Assembly: GCF_029643245.1 (NCBI RefSeq)
Contig: NZ_CP116398.1
Location: 4,150,372-4,214,371 of the forward strand
DNA length: 64,000 nucleotides
Reading direction: 5' to 3'
Source of the DNA: Methylomonas sp. EFPC3
GTDB taxonomy: Bacteria > Pseudomonadota > Gammaproteobacteria > Methylococcales > Methylomonadaceae
The notes under the pieces were generated by a model. That model did no database searches. It had not been told where the DNA came from and saw only the letters and a program-made list of their open reading frames with translations. The position numbers were made by a program, and so were the translations under genes. Positions 28,129 to 36,039 of this stretch are shown here, in pieces (position 1 is the first letter of the stretch; every line of letters starts with the position of its first letter).

Positions 28129-28329
28129 ATGTCTATCGATCGGATGGTGATGGCGTTTGCCGGCTCGTTTATTCTGGCCAGTCTGGCTTTGGCGCATTGG
28201 CATTCGCCGAATTGGTTGTGGTTTACCGCCTTCGTTGGCGCCAATTTGGTGCAGGCGTCATTTACCGGATTTTGCCCGTTGGCGATTATCCTGAAAAAGC
28301 TCGGCGTCAAATCCGGCTGCGCATTTTAG
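28129..28329 (+). CDS. DUF2892 membrane protein
   Basis: 66 residues starting [20 protein letters not shown], with two hydrophobic helices and the family's conserved end [20 protein letters not shown], which holds two cysteines. DUF2892 proteins accompany rhodanese, persulfide dioxygenase or SQR genes and are thought to act in sulfur handling at the membrane. Start ATG 28129 has GGAGGTGCTT before it; an ATG two codons earlier is possible. A terminator follows. Confidence 0.85.
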   Translation: MSIDRMVMAFAGSFILASLALAHWHSPNWLWFTAFVGANLVQASFTGFCPLAIILKKLGVKSGCAF

Positions 28330-28343
28330 TTTGTTCCCTCTAG

Positions 28344-28378
28344 CCTAACCGCCGCTGGATTGGCGGTTAGGTCTTTTT
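28344..28378 (+). terminator. Terminator after the sqr operon
   Basis: CCTAACCGCC (28344-28353) pairs perfectly with GGCGGTTAGG (28362-28371) around an 8-base loop, followed by TCTTTTT. Confidence 0.9.
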
Positions 28379-28519
28379 CGGCTCAGATCCGACCGGAAAA
28401 AATCCGGTGGCCGCACTCTTGAAGTTTTCGTCATCGACCCTAATTTGTCGGTGTCCGGGCCGGACGGCTCGGTTACAACCAATGTTTTCAAAGCTTATTT
28501 GAATTGGGGAGAAAGAATC

Positions 28520-28984
28520 ATGAGAGTCGAATATACGCCGATTTACCGTCCCAACCTGGGTTTGGGCCAATGGGCCGCAATGCTGGACGGCATTTTACAA
28601 AGCGACCGGCCGAATCACGATTATCCGGCCTTCGATATCGAAGTGGTCGGCGACAACCAGTTTGCGATCAGTTTGGCGGTACCGGGTTTCAGTCCGGACC
28701 AGTTATCGATCGAAACCGAAAACAAGGTGTTGACCGTCAAAGGCGAGAAACCGCAAGACGCCGAAAAACGGCGCTTCCTGCACCAAGGCATTTTTAGTCG
28801 CAATTTCGAACGCCGCTTCAACCTGGCCGAACACACCGAAGTCAACGGTGCCCATTACCGCGACGGGTTGCTGACCGTCAGGCTGGTGAAACGGATTCCG
28901 GAGGCAATGAAACCGCGGCGCATCGAGATCGATAACGTCGGCCAAGTGTTGAGTCCGGCGCAAGCGACATTGCCCATCGCATGA
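28520..28984 (+). CDS. Small heat-shock protein, Hsp20/IbpA type
   Basis: 154 residues. An N-terminal arm (MRVEYTPIYRPNLGLGQWAA) is followed by an alpha-crystallin domain (about 40-130): YPAFDIEVVGDNQFAISLAV, PGFSPDQLSIETENKVLTVK, GEKPQDAEKRRFLHQGIFSR, FERRFNLAEH and GLLTVRLVKRIPEA. It is an ATP-independent holdase. The ATG at 28520 follows GGGGAGAAAGAATC. It lies just ahead of the nif genes on the same strand but is separated by a hairpin (29011-29046) and a nif-type promoter. Whether it serves oxygen- or heat-sensitive nitrogenase proteins is speculative. Confidence 0.93.
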   Translation: MRVEYTPIYRPNLGLGQWAAMLDGILQSDRPNHDYPAFDIEVVGDNQFAISLAVPGFSPDQLSIETENKVLTVKGEKPQDAEKRRFLHQGIFSRNFERRFNLAEHTEVNGAHYRDGLLTVRLVKRIPEAMKPRRIEIDNVGQVLSPAQATLPIA

Positions 28985-29010
28985 AACTGATCGCCAGTCG
29001 ATGACGGTTT

Positions 29011-29046
29011 GAGCCCCGTTGTCAGCCAACGCCGGTGGCGGGGCTC
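29011..29046 (+). terminator. Hairpin after hsp20 (weak terminator)
   Basis: GAGCCCCG (29011-29018) pairs with CGGGGCTC (29039-29046). No T-run follows, so termination is possible but not certain. Between 29047 and 29259 I see no gene. Confidence 0.45.
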
Positions 29047-29259
29047 TCGCCAATTTCCCTCTTTACAGCCTTTCCCTTCAGCATTCGGGCGATCAGCCGG
29101 AAAACGCTGACTGCTTGCCCGGATCTCAGTCGATGCGCCGGCATCGTCAAGTCTGATTGATAGCCGCGTCGGTTGCTCGCCAGGTCCCGGTTATTCCTTT
29201 CCCCTGTCGGCCGGTCTGGCGTCGGTTGCGCCGGGCTTTGTTTGGTCGCAATCGTCGAT

Positions 29260-29275
29260 TGTCGGGTTTGCTACA
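29260..29275 (+). promoter_or_regulatory. NifA upstream activator sequence
   Basis: TGTCGGGTTTGCTACA is an exact TGT-N10-ACA match to the NifA binding consensus. It sits 59 bases before the start of the sigma-54 promoter (29319), roughly 78 bases before the expected transcription start. That is at the near end of the usual range. Confidence 0.8.
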
Positions 29276-29318
29276 AAAAAAATCGGGCCAAGACCTTGAA
29301 AATCATTGTCTTAGCACT

Positions 29319-29334
29319 TGGCACAACGGTTGCA
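29319..29334 (+). promoter_or_regulatory. Sigma-54 promoter of the nifENX operon
   Basis: TGGCACAACGGTTGCA is a perfect match to TGGCAC-N5-TTGCA, with GG at 29320-29321 and GC at 29332-29333 separated by the required ten bases. It lies 31 bases before the nifE ATG. With the NifA site upstream, this gives nitrogen- and oxygen-controlled expression. Confidence 0.92.
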
Positions 29335-29365
29335 GTAGATAGTACAAAAAACTTGGGGTTGTGCC

Positions 29366-30814
29366 ATGAAATCGACCAAAGACATTGCCGAAATGCTGGA
29401 CGAACCGGCATGCGAGCATAACAAGAAGGAAAAATCCGGCTGCGCCAAACCCAAACCCGGCTCCGCCGCCGGCGGCTGCGCCTTCGACGGCGCCCAAATC
29501 GCTCTGTTACCGATTGCCGACGTCGCTCATATCGTGCACGGTCCGATCGCCTGTGCCGGCAGTTCCTGGGACAACCGCGGCACCCGTTCGTCCGGCCCGG
29601 ACCTGTACCGGATCGGCATGACTACCGACTTGACCGAGCAGGATATCGTCATGGGCCGCTCGGAAAAACGCCTATTCCATGCCATCAAGCAAGCGGTGGA
29701 AACCTTTAACCCGCCGGCGGTATTCATCTACAACACCTGTGTGCCGGCCCTGGTCGGCGACGACATCAATGCCACCTGCAAAGAAGCCACCGAGCGTTGG
29801 GGCGTGCCGGTCGTGCCGATCGACGCCGCCGGTTTTTACGGCACCAAAAACCTGGGCAACCGTATCGCCGCCGATGCGATGATCAAATACGTGGTCGGCA
29901 CCCGCGACCCCGATCCGTTGCCGCCGGCCGCAATCGAAGCGGAGAAAGCCGGCATCAAAATCCACGACGTCAATCTGGTCGGCGAATACAACATTGCCGG
30001 CGAATTCTGGCATGTATTGCCGCTGCTGGACGAAATGGGCTTGCGCGTGTTGTGCACCTTGTCCGGCGACGCCCGCTTCCGCGAAGTGCAAACCATGCAC
30101 AAGGCCGAAGTCAACATGATGGTTTGCTCCAAAGCCATGATCAACGTGGCGCGCAAATTGGAGCAGCAATACCGGATTCCCTGGTTCGAAGGCAGTTTTT
30201 ACGGCATTACCGATACCAGTCAGGCCCTGCGCGATTTTGCCCGCGTCATTAACGATCCGGATTTGACCGCTCGTACCGAAGCCATCATCGCCCGCGAGGA
30301 AAACCGGATCCGCGAAGCCTTGGCACCATGGCGCGAACGCCTGAAAGGCAAACGGGTGCTGCTGTTTACCGGCGGCGTCAAGAGTTGGTCGGTGATTTCG
30401 GCGCTGCAGGATTTGGGTATGGTGGTGGTCGCCACCGGCACCAAGAAATCCACCGAAGAAGACAAAGCCCGGATTCGCGAGTTGATGGGCGAAGACACCT
30501 TGATGATCGAAGACGGTAGCCCGAAAGCCTTGCTGAAAGTCGTACACGACTACAAGGCCGACATTCTGATCGCCGGCGGCCGCAATATGTACACCGCCTT
30601 GAAAGCGCGGATTCCGTTCCTGGACATCAATCAGGAGCGCGAATTCGGCTACGAAGGTTACCAAGGCATGCTGGAACTGGTCCGCCAATTGGCGCTGACG
30701 CTGGAAAGCCCGGTCTGGGAAGCGGTCAGGGCGCCGGTACCGTGGAAGGCTGCGGCCAAGGTTGCCAAAGCCGCCGAACAGGCGGTGCTGTTCGCTGAGC
30801 CCGTCGCCGCTTAA
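29366..30814 (+). CDS. nifE: NifE, FeMo-cofactor scaffold alpha subunit
   Basis: 482 residues. NifEN is the alpha2beta2 scaffold where the NifB product is matured to FeMo-co before transfer to NifDK. An N-terminal Cys-rich stretch (C16, C26, C38) leads into [34 protein letters not shown] and [35 protein letters not shown] and the C-terminal [20 protein letters not shown] and [20 protein letters not shown] follow, all family-typical. ATG 29366 follows TTGGGGTTGTGCC. It is the first gene behind a sigma-54 promoter, 15 bases ahead of nifN. nifHDK are not in the window. Confidence 0.97.
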   Translation: MKSTKDIAEMLDEPACEHNKKEKSGCAKPKPGSAAGGCAFDGAQIALLPIADVAHIVHGPIACAGSSWDNRGTRSSGPDLYRIGMTTDLTEQDIVMGRSEKRLFHAIKQAVETFNPPAVFIYNTCVPALVGDDINATCKEATERWGVPVVPIDAAGFYGTKNLGNRIAADAMIKYVVGTRDPDPLPPAAIEAEKAGIKIHDVNLVGEYNIAGEFWHVLPLLDEMGLRVLCTLSGDARFREVQTMHKAEVNMMVCSKAMINVARKLEQQYRIPWFEGSFYGITDTSQALRDFARVINDPDLTARTEAIIAREENRIREALAPWRERLKGKRVLLFTGGVKSWSVISALQDLGMVVVATGTKKSTEEDKARIRELMGEDTLMIEDGSPKALLKVVHDYKADILIAGGRNMYTALKARIPFLDINQEREFGYEGYQGMLELVRQLALTLESPVWEAVRAPVPWKAAAKVAKAAEQAVLFAEPVAA

Positions 30815-30829
30815 CCGGGGTATTTCGCC

Positions 30830-32227
30830 ATGGCCGAAATTTTAAAACGCAACAAAGCCCTCTCGGTCAGTCCGCTGAAAGCCAGTCAACCCACCGGCGG
30901 CTCGTTGGCCTGCCTGGGTTTCGACCGGGCCATCCCGATGCTGCACGGCTCGCAAGGCTGCACCGCGTTTGCCAAGGTGTTTTTCGTCCGCCATTTCCGC
31001 GAACCGATTCCGTTGCAAACCACAGCGATGGACCAGGCCAGTTCGGTGCTGGGCGCCGATGAGAACGTGATCGAAGGCATCCGGGTCATCGCCGAAAAAT
31101 CCAACCCGGCCTTGATTGCGGTATTGACCACCGGTTTGGCCGAAACCCAGGGTTGCGATGTACAGCGCAACCTGCGCGAATTTCGCGCCAAATATCCCGA
31201 ATACGACCATGTCGCGGTCGTGGTAGTCAATACGCCCGATTTTACCGGTTGCGTCGAAACCGGCTATGCAGCGACGCTGACCGAAATCGTGCGTAGCTTG
31301 GTGCCGGACGCCGACCAGGCCGGCACCAAGCCCGGAACCCGCCAGCGCCAGGTCAATGTCCTGGTTAGCCCGATGCTGACGCCGGGCGATTTGGAAGCTT
31401 TGCGCGACCTGATCGAGCAATTCAATTTACGGCCGGTTTTGGTGCCGGATATTTCCGATTCGCTGGACGGCAGTTTGACCGACGACGATTTTTCGCCGGT
31501 GACGATAGGCGGTACCCCGGTGTCGGAATTGAAAACGCTGGGCGAGGCCCGCGCCACGCTGGTGATCGGCGCGTCGCTGCGCAAAGCCGGCGAACTGTTG
31601 CAGGAAAAAACCGGCGTTCCCAGCCATTTCTTCGACCATCTCTACGGGCTGCAAGCCAACGATGCCTTGATTTGCGCGTTGGCCGACATCAGCGAAATGC
31701 CGGTACCGGGCAAGGTCGAACGGCAGCGGGCGCAATTGCAGGACGCGATGCTGGATACCCATTTCATGCTCGGCCAATTGCGGGTGGCGATTGCCGGCGA
31801 TCCGGATCAACTGAACGCGTTGGCGCATCTGGTCACCGGCATGGGCGCCGAAGTGGTTGCGGCGGTCGCGGCCGGCAACGCGCCGGTGCTGGCGACCACG
31901 CCGGTTGTCAGCGTCAAGATCGGCGACCTCGAAGATTTGGAAAACCTGGCCCGCGCCGGCAAGGCGCAATTGTTGATCGGTAACTCGCATGCCGTCGCCA
32001 GTGCCGAGCGCTTGGGCATTCCGATTCTGCGGGTCGGCTTTCCGTTGTACGACATCATCGGCGGCTACCAGAAAACCTGGATCGGCTACCGCGGCTCTCG
32101 CCAAACCCTGTTCGATCTGGCCAATCTGGTGATCAATTTCGCCCATGAGGACATCGAACCGTACTACTCGCCGTACGCGCAGAAGCCGGAAACCGAACGC
32201 CAAACCTGCTCGCCGTCATGTCATTAG
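30830..32227 (+). CDS. nifN: NifN, FeMo-cofactor scaffold beta subunit
   Basis: 465-residue partner of NifE, similar in fold to NifK. Motifs: [20 protein letters not shown] (Cys28), [19 protein letters not shown] (Cys44), [37 protein letters not shown] and [21 protein letters not shown]. The C-terminal [11 protein letters not shown] is Cys/His-rich. GGGGTATTTCGCC precedes the ATG. Its end overlaps the nifX start by ten bases. Confidence 0.96.
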   Translation: MAEILKRNKALSVSPLKASQPTGGSLACLGFDRAIPMLHGSQGCTAFAKVFFVRHFREPIPLQTTAMDQASSVLGADENVIEGIRVIAEKSNPALIAVLTTGLAETQGCDVQRNLREFRAKYPEYDHVAVVVVNTPDFTGCVETGYAATLTEIVRSLVPDADQAGTKPGTRQRQVNVLVSPMLTPGDLEALRDLIEQFNLRPVLVPDISDSLDGSLTDDDFSPVTIGGTPVSELKTLGEARATLVIGASLRKAGELLQEKTGVPSHFFDHLYGLQANDALICALADISEMPVPGKVERQRAQLQDAMLDTHFMLGQLRVAIAGDPDQLNALAHLVTGMGAEVVAAVAAGNAPVLATTPVVSVKIGDLEDLENLARAGKAQLLIGNSHAVASAERLGIPILRVGFPLYDIIGGYQKTWIGYRGSRQTLFDLANLVINFAHEDIEPYYSPYAQKPETERQTCSPSCH

Positions 32228-32703
32228 CACGCCGCATGCAGGTATTGCATGCCCCAGACCAGAGGATGCCTATGGAAACCGCCATTAAAGTCGCTTTCGC
32301 CACCACCGACATGGTTCACGTCAACCAGCATTTCGGTTCCGCCAGATCGTTTGCGGTCTATGCCGTGGACCCGGAGCAGTCGGAGATGCTGGAAGCGGCC
32401 CAGTTCGGCGAACTGGCGCAGGATGGTAACGAAGACAAATTGTCGGTGAAGATTCAATTGCTCGAGGGTTGCGCGGCGGTCTATTGCCAGGCCATCGGCG
32501 CCTCGGCGATCAAGCAGATCGTGGCCCAAGGCATCCAGCCGATCAAGGTTCAGGAAGGCGCCACCATCAAGGATTTGATCGGCGACTTGCAACACGAAAT
32601 GAAAGCCGGCCCGTCGACTTGGCTAGCCAAGGCCATCAACCAGCACAAAGGACCGAGTCCGGATCGGTTTAATGCGATGGAAGATGAAGGGTGGGATGAA
32701 TAA
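32218..32703 (+). CDS. nifX: NifX, cofactor-binding accessory protein
   Basis: 161 residues. NifX binds NifB-co and the VK cluster during FeMo-co assembly. The core [59 protein letters not shown] and [18 protein letters not shown] is the NifX/NafY dinitrogenase-iron-molybdenum-cofactor fold. The start at 32218 overlaps nifN, as is usual in nifENX operons, and gives the short arginine-containing leader seen in relatives; an ATG at 32272 is an alternative. The acidic tail MEDEGWDE is typical. Confidence 0.93.
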   Translation: MSLARRMQVLHAPDQRMPMETAIKVAFATTDMVHVNQHFGSARSFAVYAVDPEQSEMLEAAQFGELAQDGNEDKLSVKIQLLEGCAAVYCQAIGASAIKQIVAQGIQPIKVQEGATIKDLIGDLQHEMKAGPSTWLAKAINQHKGPSPDRFNAMEDEGWDE

Positions 32704-32739
32704 GGCAATAGCCATTTGCCTATATGTAATTTGGGTATC

Positions 32740-32790
32740 GAGCCTGTCCAGAGCCTGCTTGTGCTTCGACGAGCGCAGCACGAAGGGCCC
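32740..32790. repeat. Short REP-like palindromic unit after nifX
   Basis: The unit begins GAGCCTGTCCAGAGCCTG and ends AGCACGAAGGGCCC. Arms CTTGTGCT and AGCACGAAG form an imperfect hairpin. It resembles interspersed GAGCCTGTC...GCACGAAGG units common in gammaproteobacterial intergenic DNA. Only one copy is in the window, so repeat status is from recall. Confidence 0.4.
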
Positions 32791-32822
32791 AGATTCTTAA
32801 AAGCCGGGCCGGTAAATAGTGC

Positions 32823-33103
32823 TGTGGGTGTCGAGAATTCGGGAGGGTTTTAGCCCCGTATGCCGCGCCGAGCACCGGAAGGTTTGAGCGGATTAGCCCG
32901 TAGGGGCGATGCATGGATGCATCGCATTTTCCGCAGGGGCTGAGATGCCCCTTCGGAAAATCCCGCTCAAACCTGAGGAGCGCAGGGAATAAGCGGCATC
33001 CGGGTCGCCTTTTCTTTGGATACTTTCTTTTGGCGACGCAAAAGAAAGTATCTCGGTTGTCGGTCCGAGAACCGACGTTAAAGAAACGTCGCGTTAGCGA
33101 CAC
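32823..33103 (+). repeat. Interspersed repeat, copy 1 (between nifX and DUF269)
   Basis: About 280 bases with several hairpins (for example GCGATGCATGGATGCATCGC) and a conserved right part: 32992-33037, then 33048-33076 reading GTATCTCGGTTGTCGG onward, ending GCGTTAGCGACAC. The 29 bases at 33048-33076 recur identically at 34734-34762, and the 46 bases at 32992-33037 recur inverted at 34337-34382. ORFs through it are Lys/Arg/Ser-rich and are not genes. With the REP-like unit it fills the nifX-DUF269 gap; no promoter is evident. Confidence 0.85.
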
Positions 33104-33175
33104 ATTGAACGAATACCTTTCGGTAGCCAAGACAGCTTGACTACTTAAACAAAAAACCTGAATAGGAGAACCACC

Positions 33176-33649
33176 ATGTCCCAACCCGCACTTGTCGTCG
33201 AAGCCGGCGATCCCTTGATGACTTCCGACATCGTCGTCGAAATGCTGAAGCAGCTTCGGGCGATGGATACCTACGATACCTACGAAGGCTGGTCGGAAGA
33301 GAAAATCATCGATCCGTTGATCATGACCAAGGAACGTAAACGTGAGATTCCGATCGTCGGCGATCCGGACGAAATCACGTTGGCCCGGGTCAAGGCCTAT
33401 TACAACGCGATTGCCTCGCTGGCGGAAAAACGCACCGGCTTGATGGCGGTGCCGGTGATCAACATCACCCACGAAGGGTTCGGCCGGGCGCTGGTGCTGG
33501 TCGGCAAATTGATCGCGGTCGATAAAGTCTTGCGCGACGTGCACCGTTTCGGTTTCGGCAGTTTGGAAGAATTGAACGAGAAGACCGAGAAGATTCTGGA
33601 AAAGGCCGTCAGCTTGATCGAGCAATACAAAGAAGTGGCCGAAGCTTGA
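33176..33649 (+). CDS. NifX-associated nitrogen fixation protein (DUF269)
   Basis: 157 residues with the DUF269 signature: MLKQLRAMDTYDTYEGWSEE, IIDPLIMTKERKREIPIVGD, YYNAIASLAEKRTGLMAVPV, INITHEGFGRALVLVGKLIA and VDKVLRDVHRFGFGSLEEL. This family is always found with nif genes, usually right after nifX; its biochemical role is not settled. GAATAGGAGAACCACC precedes the ATG. It is separated from nifX by 472 bases of repeats, whereas the next two genes follow within nine bases each. Confidence 0.94.
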   Translation: MSQPALVVEAGDPLMTSDIVVEMLKQLRAMDTYDTYEGWSEEKIIDPLIMTKERKREIPIVGDPDEITLARVKAYYNAIASLAEKRTGLMAVPVINITHEGFGRALVLVGKLIAVDKVLRDVHRFGFGSLEELNEKTEKILEKAVSLIEQYKEVAEA

Positions 33650-33657
33650 GGTGATTT

Positions 33658-33873
33658 ATGAGTGACGAAGACATTAAAGCCTTGGAAAAAGAAGTGAAGA
33701 AAAACAAACGCCTGGCCAACGAGGCGGCGTCGGTACTGCACGACTTGATCGAAGACCGGTTGCCCGATGCCTACGGCGAACTGATGGGCGTGGCACAAGC
33801 CACCTACGATGCCTGCAAGGCCTGGGACGACGCCAACAAGAAATTCTTGGCGGCCAGCGCCACTTCAGCTTAG
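33658..33873 (+). CDS. CCE_0567-family nif-associated metalloprotein
   Basis: 71 residues, strongly helical and Lys/Glu-rich at the start (MSDEDIKALEKEVKKNKRLA) with NEAASVLHDLIEDRLPDAYG. It matches the small CCE_0567/DUF683 family, whose cyanobacterial member is a helical-hairpin metal-binding protein. Always nif-linked. Lies eight bases after DUF269 and eight before ferredoxin III. Confidence 0.88.
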   Translation: MSDEDIKALEKEVKKNKRLANEAASVLHDLIEDRLPDAYGELMGVAQATYDACKAWDDANKKFLAASATSA

Positions 33874-33881
33874 GAGGAACG

Positions 33882-34193
33882 ATGAGCGAATTTGTAACCG
33901 GCGTGACCTTCGGCGGTACGGTTTGGACGCCGTCCTACGTGACCGATATCAACCAGCGCGCCTGCATCGGCTGCGGCCGTTGTTTCAAAGTCTGCCCACG
34001 CGACGTGTTCGATCTGGTCGAGAAAGACGAGGTGTTGGCCGATGCGGCTGACGACGACTACGAAGATTTCGAGGACGACGACAACAGTATGGTGATGAGC
34101 CTGAAAAACGCCGCCGACTGTATCGGTTGCGAGGCCTGCTCCAAGGTTTGTCCGAAGGATTGTTTTACGCATCAGCATAAGGCTGCGGCGTAG
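33882..34193 (+). CDS. fdxB: Nif-specific ferredoxin III (2[4Fe-4S])
   Basis: 103 residues carrying two cluster motifs, CIGCGRCFKVCPR (28-40) and CIGCEACSKVCPK near the C-terminus, separated by a very acidic linker (ADAADDDYEDFEDDD). The N-terminal TFGGTVWTPSYV is typical for nif ferredoxin III. Presumed electron donor in cofactor synthesis or nitrogenase reduction. GTGACTAGGAGGAACG-like GGAGGAACG precedes the ATG. Confidence 0.94.
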   Translation: MSEFVTGVTFGGTVWTPSYVTDINQRACIGCGRCFKVCPRDVFDLVEKDEVLADAADDDYEDFEDDDNSMVMSLKNAADCIGCEACSKVCPKDCFTHQHKAAA

Positions 34194-34219
34194 GTGATGG
34201 CGCTGGCGCGACGGCTGAA

Positions 34220-34480
34220 TTGAATGCCGGTTCGCGGGCTGGCGGCCGCGATACTTTCGCTACGAAAACCATCCGTGGTTTTCGCCCTGACGGGCCAGCC
34301 TTTGGCTGTGCAAATTCGTTCGAAACGAATTTGTGTGTCGCCAAAAGAAAGTATCCAAAGAAAAGGCGACCCGGATGCCGCTTTGATCCTGCGCGCCGCA
34401 TCCCTGCGGCGACCCTGGCGGGCTGATCCTTACAAAAGCCTCGTTGTTCGGCGCTGCATACGGGAAATTCCGTCCCAGTG
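34220..34480 (-). repeat. Interspersed repeat, inverted copy 2
   Basis: Read on the minus strand, 34382-34337 is a 46/46 match to 32992-33037, and the adjoining GAAAGTATCGCGG...GAACCGGC end (around 34254-34220) is a diverged version of the copy 1 end. About 80 bases are inserted between these two parts. With copy 1 it brackets DUF269, CCE_0567 and fdxB as an inverted pair. Confidence 0.8.
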
Positions 34481-34520
34481 TAGTTGGTCGGAGTGCCAGT
34501 AGATATTTTTGAAAACCGCT

Positions 34521-34790
34521 CATATTGGGGATGGTTTTACTCCCGTATTTCGACCCCGAGCATCGCAGTTTTTTGCTGGATTCGCCCGAAGGGGAGCGGC
34601 AGGGATGCCGCTCGTTGGCGAAGGGGCAGGAAGCCCCTTTCGCCAACCCCTGCAAAAAATGAGAAGCGCAGGATAAGGGCGAAATCCGGGTGTCGTTTCT
34701 TTTGGATACTTTTCTTTGGACAAGCAAAGAAAAGTATCTCGGTTGTCGGTCCGAGAACCGACACTCAAATCCACGTCGCGATAGCGACAC
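34521..34790 (+). repeat. Interspersed repeat, copy 3
   Basis: Same architecture as copy 1: TTTTACTCCCGTATTTCGAC at the left, two long hairpins (GAGCGGCAGGGATGCCGCTC and a GTTGGCGAAGGGG/CCCCTTTCGCCAAC stem), ATCCGGGTGTCG, then the 29-base identical GTATCTCGGTTGTC segment and GCGATAGCGACAC. Copies 2 and 3 together fill the 629-base gap between fdxB and the [2Fe-2S] ferredoxin gene. Confidence 0.85.
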
Positions 34791-34822
34791 CAATTTTTTT
34801 ATCTTAAAAAAGGAAAGCTATC

Positions 34823-35146
34823 ATGCCACGCCCCGAAAAACACGTATTCGTCTGTACTCAAGCCCGTCCGCAAGGCCATCCGCGCGGGTCCTGCTCGGCC
34901 AGCGGTTGCGCCGAGGTGATGAACGAGTTCATGAACCAGATCCAGGCCCGGAATCTGTTCGAGAAAATCGGTCTGACCAACACCGGTTGCATGGGGCCAT
35001 GCATGCTCGGCCCGAGCGTGCTGGTCTATCCGGAAGGCGTCATGTACGGCAAAGTCACCAAAGACGACGTCAAGACCATCATCGACCAGCATTTGTTGGG
35101 CGGTGCGCCGGTCGAGGCGCTGCAAGTGCCGGCCGAGGTCTGGTAA
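34823..35146 (+). CDS. Thioredoxin-fold [2Fe-2S] ferredoxin
   Basis: 107 residues with the cysteine layout of thioredoxin-like [2Fe-2S] ferredoxins: C11 (HVFVCTQARPQGHPRGSC), then NTGCMGPCMLGPSVLVYPEG carrying two cluster cysteines, plus C29 in ASGCAEV. Such ferredoxins are encoded in Azotobacter-type nif clusters. It would supply electrons or be a redox partner. AAAAAGGAAAGCTATC precedes the ATG. First of six tightly packed genes (34823-38725). Confidence 0.9.
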   Translation: MPRPEKHVFVCTQARPQGHPRGSCSASGCAEVMNEFMNQIQARNLFEKIGLTNTGCMGPCMLGPSVLVYPEGVMYGKVTKDDVKTIIDQHLLGGAPVEALQVPAEVW

Positions 35147-35149
35147 GCC

Positions 35150-35656
35150 ATGACCGGAGTGGCGTTTCTGGAAGAGAGGGTGCTATTTAGCCCGGATGTG
35201 CCCGAGGCGGTGAACAAGCTGCTGCAAATGGCCGTGGCGGCCAGCCATGCCGATAAACCGCTGGCGGAAAAGTACTTCCAACAGGCGCAACAGCTCGATC
35301 CGGCCTGCCTGCAGACCTATTTCGCGCTGTACAAGTTTTATTTCTACCAGGGCCGGCTGGCCGAGGCCGAGCGCGAGGCTTTGGCGGCGCTGGCGGAATC
35401 GGCGCGCCAAGGCGGGTTTCCGGCCGATTATCGGCAATTGGCGGCCGAAGCCGGGCAGTGGGATATGTATGCCAGCGACGTCTGCCTGTTTTATCTGTAC
35501 AGTTTGAAAGCGCTGGGCTTCATTCGCCTGCGCCGGCAATTGGAGGACGAGGCGCGGCTGGTGCTGGCGGTGCTGCGGCAACTGGATCCGCTGGACCGTT
35601 CCGGCGGTTCGGTGATCATGCATTTGGCCGAGGCCTTGGCGGAGGATGCGGCATGA
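35150..35656 (+). CDS. TPR-like nif-cluster protein
   Basis: 168 residues, all helical. Residues about 25-90 read as tetratricopeptide-type helices (VNKLLQMAVAASHADKPLAE, KYFQQAQQLDPACLQTYFAL, YKFYFYQGRLAEAEREALAA), and a second pair follows (CLFYLYSLKALGFIRLRRQL). No catalytic motif is visible. It may scaffold protein assembly, but this is inference from fold. It starts three bases after the ferredoxin and overlaps the next start by four bases. Confidence 0.75.
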   Translation: MTGVAFLEERVLFSPDVPEAVNKLLQMAVAASHADKPLAEKYFQQAQQLDPACLQTYFALYKFYFYQGRLAEAEREALAALAESARQGGFPADYRQLAAEAGQWDMYASDVCLFYLYSLKALGFIRLRRQLEDEARLVLAVLRQLDPLDRSGGSVIMHLAEALAEDAA

Positions 35657-36030
35657 GCGAAGAATTGCAACAACAAGTCGAAGCCAAACGCAGCTTCGGT
35701 AAGGCGGTATGCCAGCGCATGACCGAGAACATCGTCAAACTGGGTTTTCCGCTGCAGACCGATCTGAGTTTGCCGGATTTCGATGCCGCGGTGTTCAGTC
35801 TGGTCACCGATCCGTTTACCCAAAGCCGGGATTTGGTGGGTTATTGGTATAACGCCGGCAAACAGCGCATCGGCCAGATCAAATTCCACGGCGACGGCAG
35901 TTTTTACGCCGAATACGACGTGGTAAAGCCGCACCCGACCAAGAAGCTCTGGTTCGTCGAGGCCATCAACGCCTGGGGCCGGCAGGACAACATCAAAACC
36001 GAAGCAAAATTGTTGGAAACTCCGCAATAA
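35653..36030 (+). CDS. Unrecognised nif-operon protein (125 residues)
   Basis: I do not recognise a family. The 125 residues start MSEELQQQVEAKRSFGKAVC, continue with a helix then alternating strands: PLQTDLSLPDFDAAVFSLVT, VGYWYNAGKQRIGQIKFHGD, GSFYAEYDVVKPHPTKKLWF and VEAINAWGRQDNIKTEAKLL. No signal peptide, membrane helix or metal motif; one Cys only (C20). ATG 35653 overlaps the TPR gene stop (ATGA), which fixes the start. DUF364 follows after nine bases. Position implies a role linked to nitrogenase maturation or redox. Confidence 0.75.
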   Translation: MSEELQQQVEAKRSFGKAVCQRMTENIVKLGFPLQTDLSLPDFDAAVFSLVTDPFTQSRDLVGYWYNAGKQRIGQIKFHGDGSFYAEYDVVKPHPTKKLWFVEAINAWGRQDNIKTEAKLLETPQ

Positions 36031-36039
36031 GGAGGCGCT

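Noticed and set aside
29672-30688. 338-codon minus-strand ORF opposite nifE
   Set aside because: Antisense shadow of a high-GC gene; composition is His/Gln/Gly-rich without motifs.
32720-33625. Long minus-strand ORF through the repeat and DUF269
   Set aside because: Spans repeat DNA (FFCVAKRKYPKKRRPGC-type translation seen wherever this repeat occurs) and the antisense of DUF269.
34260-34793. 177-codon ORF in the fdxB to ferredoxin gap
   Set aside because: Lies entirely within two copies of the interspersed repeat; not a gene.
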